Shown: in pieces, positions 6,253 to 9,055 of the stretch | How positions within the stretch are numbered: position 1 is the first letter of the stretch | How the letters are laid out: every line of letters begins with the position of its first letter | DNA from: Clostridia bacterium | Lineage (GTDB): Bacteria; Bacillota_A; Clostridia; Christensenellales; Aristaeellaceae | Assembly (NCBI GenBank): GCA_017481185.1 | Contig: JAFUPO010000219.1 | Span: 1 to 9,055 of the forward strand | Length of the DNA: 9,055 bases | Direction of reading: 5' to 3' | Made by a program: the position numbers and the translations under genes | Notes under the pieces: model-generated | The model's input: the letters and a program-made list of their open reading frames with translations, nothing else | The model's database searches: none | What the model was told of the DNA's origin: nothing

Positions 6253-7683
6253 TTATGAGAGATGGCAGAGGCTCAACAGGCCCCGCTTACGATCTAGATC
6301 GTGAAGCATGAATTCCCTAGGACTGCGCTGGGCGATGGAAAGGAGCATTTCCTCCTCCGCAGGGAGGCCGCCTGACTCCAGCCCCTGGGCGACCTCGTGA
6401 AGCACTTCCTCACATAAAAAGGACGCCAGCTCCCGGGGCACAACGATCAGGGAGGGATCGATCCTGCCCTCCACCCGAGCCAGGTGAATTACATCGTCGC
6501 ACAGAGGCCGCCAGTCAAAGGCGGTGCGGGCATACAGGGGCCAGCGCTGGTAACCAAAATCAATCCAGGCGTAGTGGGTGTGGTGAGGATGGCTGGCCAT
6601 GGTGCGGGAGAGGAGAAAGGCCTTGCCTGCCTTGAACTGCAAGAGATCCTCCTCCGGGGTCCAGATGCGCTCCAGGGGCAAGCCGTAGCGCTGCTGATAC
6701 TCATACATATTGCTAAAATGCTTGCGAGCCCGGCGGGCGGGGCCGCCCTTGGCATAAAGGAGAAGCGGCAACTCCTTCAATCGGGCCAGGTGGCGAAACC
6801 AGCTTTCATACTCGCCGCTTAAATGCTTTACTGGGCAGGCCATTTCCCGAAACGCCGTTACAAACAGGGGCGAGGGCTGGCCTTTTCTCAGGGCCACGCG
6901 CCTTAAGCCCTCCCGGGCCTGGATATGGGGCGGCGGCTGCATATCGTATTGCAAATCTGGGGTGTACAGCCCCAGCCGGGCGGCGGAGGACAGGCGGCGC
7001 GCCATAAGATCCAGCGCATATTCCTTTTCAAATTGGCCCATGGGATCCTTCGGCTGCCAGGGGGGCAGAGATTTTACGTCAAAGGGCTCCGGGGAGGGCA
7101 TCTGGGGATGCCCCAGGGCTGCCACAGGCAGGGTGTAGGGCTGCCAGCCCCCTTCAAAGGCGGCAAGAAAAAGAGGCTCCTCCCACTCTTTTTTCTGTTT
7201 AAAAAAGGCCGCCGGGGCGAACATAAATGCCGGGTGAATAAAGGCGCAGCGCTGAGCTGAGGAACAATAGCACATAGGCGTGCCGGGCTGAAAGCAGAGC
7301 CGCCCCGCCTCATCAAAGCCCTGGGCTGCCACAGGCATGGGGCCAAAGGGATCCTGGGGCCGGGGCAGCCAGCCGGTAAGCAAGGCCTGGTCATCCTTCA
7401 AGCGCAGATGGGCAGCCACCAATTGCAGATCCCAATGGCGCTCAAAAATTGTGCCTTGGGGGATCAAAAGGGCATATTCCTCCCCCTGCCAAAGGGCAAA
7501 CAGCTTCTCCCTTTCCCCGAAGCTGGCGGGGGCCAAGGCCTTGAAACGCTCCTGCTGAGAATCCTCCAGGGCCAGCGCCAGGCGCAGCCGCTGGGGATAG
7601 CAGGCGTTTTTCACAGCGCTTTCCAATGTATCATAAGCTGCTTGGGCGTTGGAGCCGGGCAGCATGATTAAAATCTTTTCCAA
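6253..7683 (-). CDS. Two-domain glycosyltransferase-like protein (GT-A-like N-terminus, HtrL/YibB-like C-terminus)
   Basis: A 476-aa protein with no signal peptide or membrane segment. Residues 1-190 look like a GT-A glycosyltransferase fold: an opening strand KILIMLPGS, YPQRLRLALALEDS, EEYALLIPQGTIFERHWD, and a late FIHPAFMFAPAAFF segment. However, the usual acidic DxD metal site is replaced by PQG. Residues 270-440 resemble the HtrL/YibB (WlaTC) family: PLFVTAFREM, EYESWFRHLARLKELPLLLYA, and HYAWIDFGY (D375). I infer a sugar-transfer or polysaccharide role from these resemblances alone; neither match is certain. The start is TTG at 7683, supported by AAGGAGG 8 nt upstream. It has its own extended -10 promoter and precedes the thioesterase gene. 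Confidence 0.7.
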   Translation of the reverse strand: MEKILIMLPGSNAQAAYDTLESAVKNACYPQRLRLALALEDSQQERFKALAPASFGEREKLFALWQGEEYALLIPQGTIFERHWDLQLVAAHLRLKDDQALLTGWLPRPQDPFGPMPVAAQGFDEAGRLCFQPGTPMCYCSSAQRCAFIHPAFMFAPAAFFKQKKEWEEPLFLAAFEGGWQPYTLPVAALGHPQMPSPEPFDVKSLPPWQPKDPMGQFEKEYALDLMARRLSSAARLGLYTPDLQYDMQPPPHIQAREGLRRVALRKGQPSPLFVTAFREMACPVKHLSGEYESWFRHLARLKELPLLLYAKGGPARRARKHFSNMYEYQQRYGLPLERIWTPEEDLLQFKAGKAFLLSRTMASHPHHTHYAWIDFGYQRWPLYARTAFDWRPLCDDVIHLARVEGRIDPSLIVVPRELASFLCEEVLHEVAQGLESGGLPAEEEMLLSIAQRSPREFMLHDLDRKRGLLSLCHLS

Positions 7684-7691
7684 GGGCTAAT

Positions 7692-7714
7692 CCTCCTTGA
7701 AAGCTATTATACCA
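7692..7714 (-). promoter_or_regulatory. Extended -10 promoter and RBS of the glycosyltransferase-like gene
   Basis: On the minus strand, TGGTATAAT (7706-7714) is a perfect extended -10. No good -35 lies 17 bp upstream, as is common for such promoters. The predicted start near 7699 is about 16 nt before the TTG codon, so the AAGGAGG (7692-7698) is at the very 5' end of the message. This allows the gene to be expressed independently of the membrane-protein gene upstream. Confidence 0.65.
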
Positions 7715-7749
7715 TTCCGGAGCGCCCAACGGGGGAAAAGCTGAAAATT

Positions 7750-8433
7750 TTACTTTTTGCGGATCTGAAACTTTTCAATCCATCCTTTCTTATATTTCAG
7801 CGACACATAGCCCACCGCCGAGGCGACCAAAGCGCCCAGGGCGTCCACCATCAAATCCTTCATGGTATCCGTCAGGGCGGCGTGGCCTGAAAGCACCGTG
7901 CCGTCTGCCAGGATAAACTTTTGCATATTCAGGCCCAGAAGCCCGTCAAAGGTGTATTCGTAAACCTCCCAGGCCACCCCCAGGGCAATGGAAAAGCAAA
8001 GGGCGAATACTGCCACAAAAACAGGGCTCAGGCTCAGGGGCACCCGCTCCGCCCTGTTCAAAAGAGTGATGAAACTAAAGGCCAAGCACCCCAGCATAAA
8101 GCCGGAGAAAGCGTGAAGAATCACATCCCAATGGGGCACCCGGTAGTAGTAGTCGCGCACCTCCCCCAGAAAGATGGCTGCATACAAAAACACCAGGTAA
8201 AAGATCATCATCAGCGAAGGGATCTGGATAGACCATTTTTTGCTGATCCACCCGGGCAGGAGCATCACCACCAGGCCCAGGGCGCACTGCACGAACATAA
8301 GGGTATAGTGAGATTGATCCTGAGCATAGCGAGGATCCCTCAAGCGCGCCAGGGTATAAACCATGGAAAGAATCAGGGTCACAAATAAAAATCTGGCAAG
8401 GAACTTCGCCCATTTGCCGCTGCGGGAAGCCAT
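7750..8433 (-). CDS. DUF2238/YjdF-like integral membrane protein
   Basis: A 227-aa membrane protein with about six predicted helices (roughly residues 11-29, 45-63, 73-91, 104-125, 134-155 and 196-212). Conserved-looking polar motifs lie at helix ends: HWDVILHAFSGFMLG (101-115), WEVYEYTFD (155-163) and LTDTMKDLMVDALGA (188-201). The His, Glu and Asp pattern is that of the DUF2238/YjdF group, whose function is unknown. The start at 8433 follows AAAGGAGG by 7 nt; the reading frame extends to 8475 but the added residues contain this binding site and are rejected. It may be cotranscribed with the glycosyltransferase-like gene 66 bp downstream, as no terminator lies between. Confidence 0.8.
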   Translation of the reverse strand: MASRSGKWAKFLARFLFVTLILSMVYTLARLRDPRYAQDQSHYTLMFVQCALGLVVMLLPGWISKKWSIQIPSLMMIFYLVFLYAAIFLGEVRDYYYRVPHWDVILHAFSGFMLGCLAFSFITLLNRAERVPLSLSPVFVAVFALCFSIALGVAWEVYEYTFDGLLGLNMQKFILADGTVLSGHAALTDTMKDLMVDALGALVASAVGYVSLKYKKGWIEKFQIRKK

Positions 8434-8475
8434 TTGCTTTCCTCCTTTGGTTGCATTTGCCCCTAGGATACGCAA

Positions 8476-8547
8476 AAATCCCCCGCTCTACCAGCCTTAG
8501 GCTGCCAATGCAGCAGCGTGGGGGCTCAAAAACCCCTTTTGGCTGCC
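8476..8547. other. Structured intergenic segment between divergent genes
   Basis: The 199-bp gap between the membrane protein and the lipoprotein contains CAGCCT-T-AGGCTG, a 6-bp-arm palindrome (8492-8504). It is nested inside partly complementary CCCCCGCT (from 8480) and AGCGTGGGGG. The following GGGG and CCCC with TTTT (about 8520-8540) could form a small hairpin on the plus strand. It could be an operator or leader structure; no known riboswitch pattern is recognised. No convincing promoter for either gene was found. Confidence 0.4.
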
Positions 8548-8632
8548 TGAAATTTCTTTTTTAATTTAGGGAACAATAAGGCTAATTCATCGTCTGATAA
8601 GGTGTAAAACAAAACCCAAAGGAGAATGAATG

Positions 8633-9055
8633 ATGAAATTAGCTGCTTTGATTCTTGCCGGCCTTATGTCTCTTACCGCCTGCGCCCCGGCCGCCGCTCC
8701 TGAACCCCAGGCCTCCCAGGAGCCTGTGGTATCCCTGACAGGCACGGTGAACCAGGTCACCGAGGAGGGCCTGCTGCTGGATACTGAAAGCGGCCCCGTG
8801 CTGGTGCTTACCAACAGCGACACCGTGCTGGAGGGCTTTGCGGCGCTCAGCGACCTAGCCCCCGGCCGGATGGCGGAGGTGCTTTACAACGGTATGATGA
8901 CCCGCTCCATTCCCGCCCAGATCACCGCTCAGCGGATCACCAGTGTGCAGCTGGCCGGAACCGTGACCGAGCACATGGAAAGCGCTTTTTTGATGGATAC
9001 CCCTTCCCAGGGGCCGGTGCAGGTAAACCTGCAAGCGGGCGCGACCCTGCCGCAG
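8633..9055 (+). CDS. Lipoprotein with internal repeats, 3' truncated by window edge
   Basis: The first 141 residues of a surface lipoprotein. Residues 1-16 form a short signal peptide ending in the lipobox LTAC, with C17 as the lipidated residue, followed by a Pro/Ala/Glu-rich linker (18-32). Two tandem segments follow with the same pattern: VSLTGTVNQV...LLLDT...GPVLV (33-68) and VQLAGTVTEH...FLMDT...GPVQV (from 105, cut off). They suggest small beta-barrel repeats, perhaps OB-like. Function is unknown. The ATG at 8633 lies 8 nt after AAAGGAG; an adjacent in-frame ATG at 8630 is equally possible. It is divergent from the membrane-protein gene. Confidence 0.85.
   Translation, partial: MKLAALILAGLMSLTACAPAAAPEPQASQEPVVSLTGTVNQVTEEGLLLDTESGPVLVLTNSDTVLEGFAALSDLAPGRMAEVLYNGMMTRSIPAQITAQRITSVQLAGTVTEHMESAFLMDTPSQGPVQVNLQAGATLPQ

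Overview
The window looks like an ordinary chromosomal segment of a moderately GC-rich member of the Bacillota (Firmicutes), probably a clostridial gut-type lineage. This is inferred from several signs. Ribosome binding sites are strong AAGGAGG-type sequences, promoters are sigma-A-like, and intrinsic terminators end in T tracts. The gene families also fit: YebC, a TipAS-type MerR regulator, a YyaL/DUF255 protein, a NodB deacetylase and a YkhA-type thioesterase. No taxonomic marker settles the genus. There are no transposases, integrases, phage genes or CRISPR arrays.

Left part (1-1500), all minus strand: the N-terminal 130 residues of a YebC/PmpR-type regulator, running off the window edge. 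Upstream of it is a MerR-family regulator with a TipAS-like drug-recognition domain. That gene has a textbook MerR promoter with a 19-bp spacer and a dyad operator. Next comes a tiny protein made of 77% Asn and Gln, with three identical 27-bp in-frame repeats and its own terminator.

Middle (1575-5692): an amidohydrolase (plus) converges on a thioredoxin-fold YyaL/SSP411-like protein (minus). The two stop codons lie in the two arms of one perfect hairpin. Divergent from the latter is a secreted polysaccharide deacetylase (plus) with an unusually distant Shine-Dalgarno. A tRNA-Ala(GGC) with encoded CCA, a good promoter and a terminator follows on the minus strand.

Right part (5776-9055): a probable minus-strand cluster of a DUF2238/YjdF-like membrane protein, a two-domain glycosyltransferase-like protein with a TTG start, and an acyl-CoA thioesterase. 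An extended -10 promoter sits in front of the second gene. A divergent lipoprotein with internal repeats runs off the right edge.

I do not see a convincing new multi-gene system. The items most worth a second look are the Asn/Gln repeat protein, the chimeric glycosyltransferase-like protein, the MerR operator, and the perfect inverted repeat that straddles the yebC promoter and ribosome binding site.
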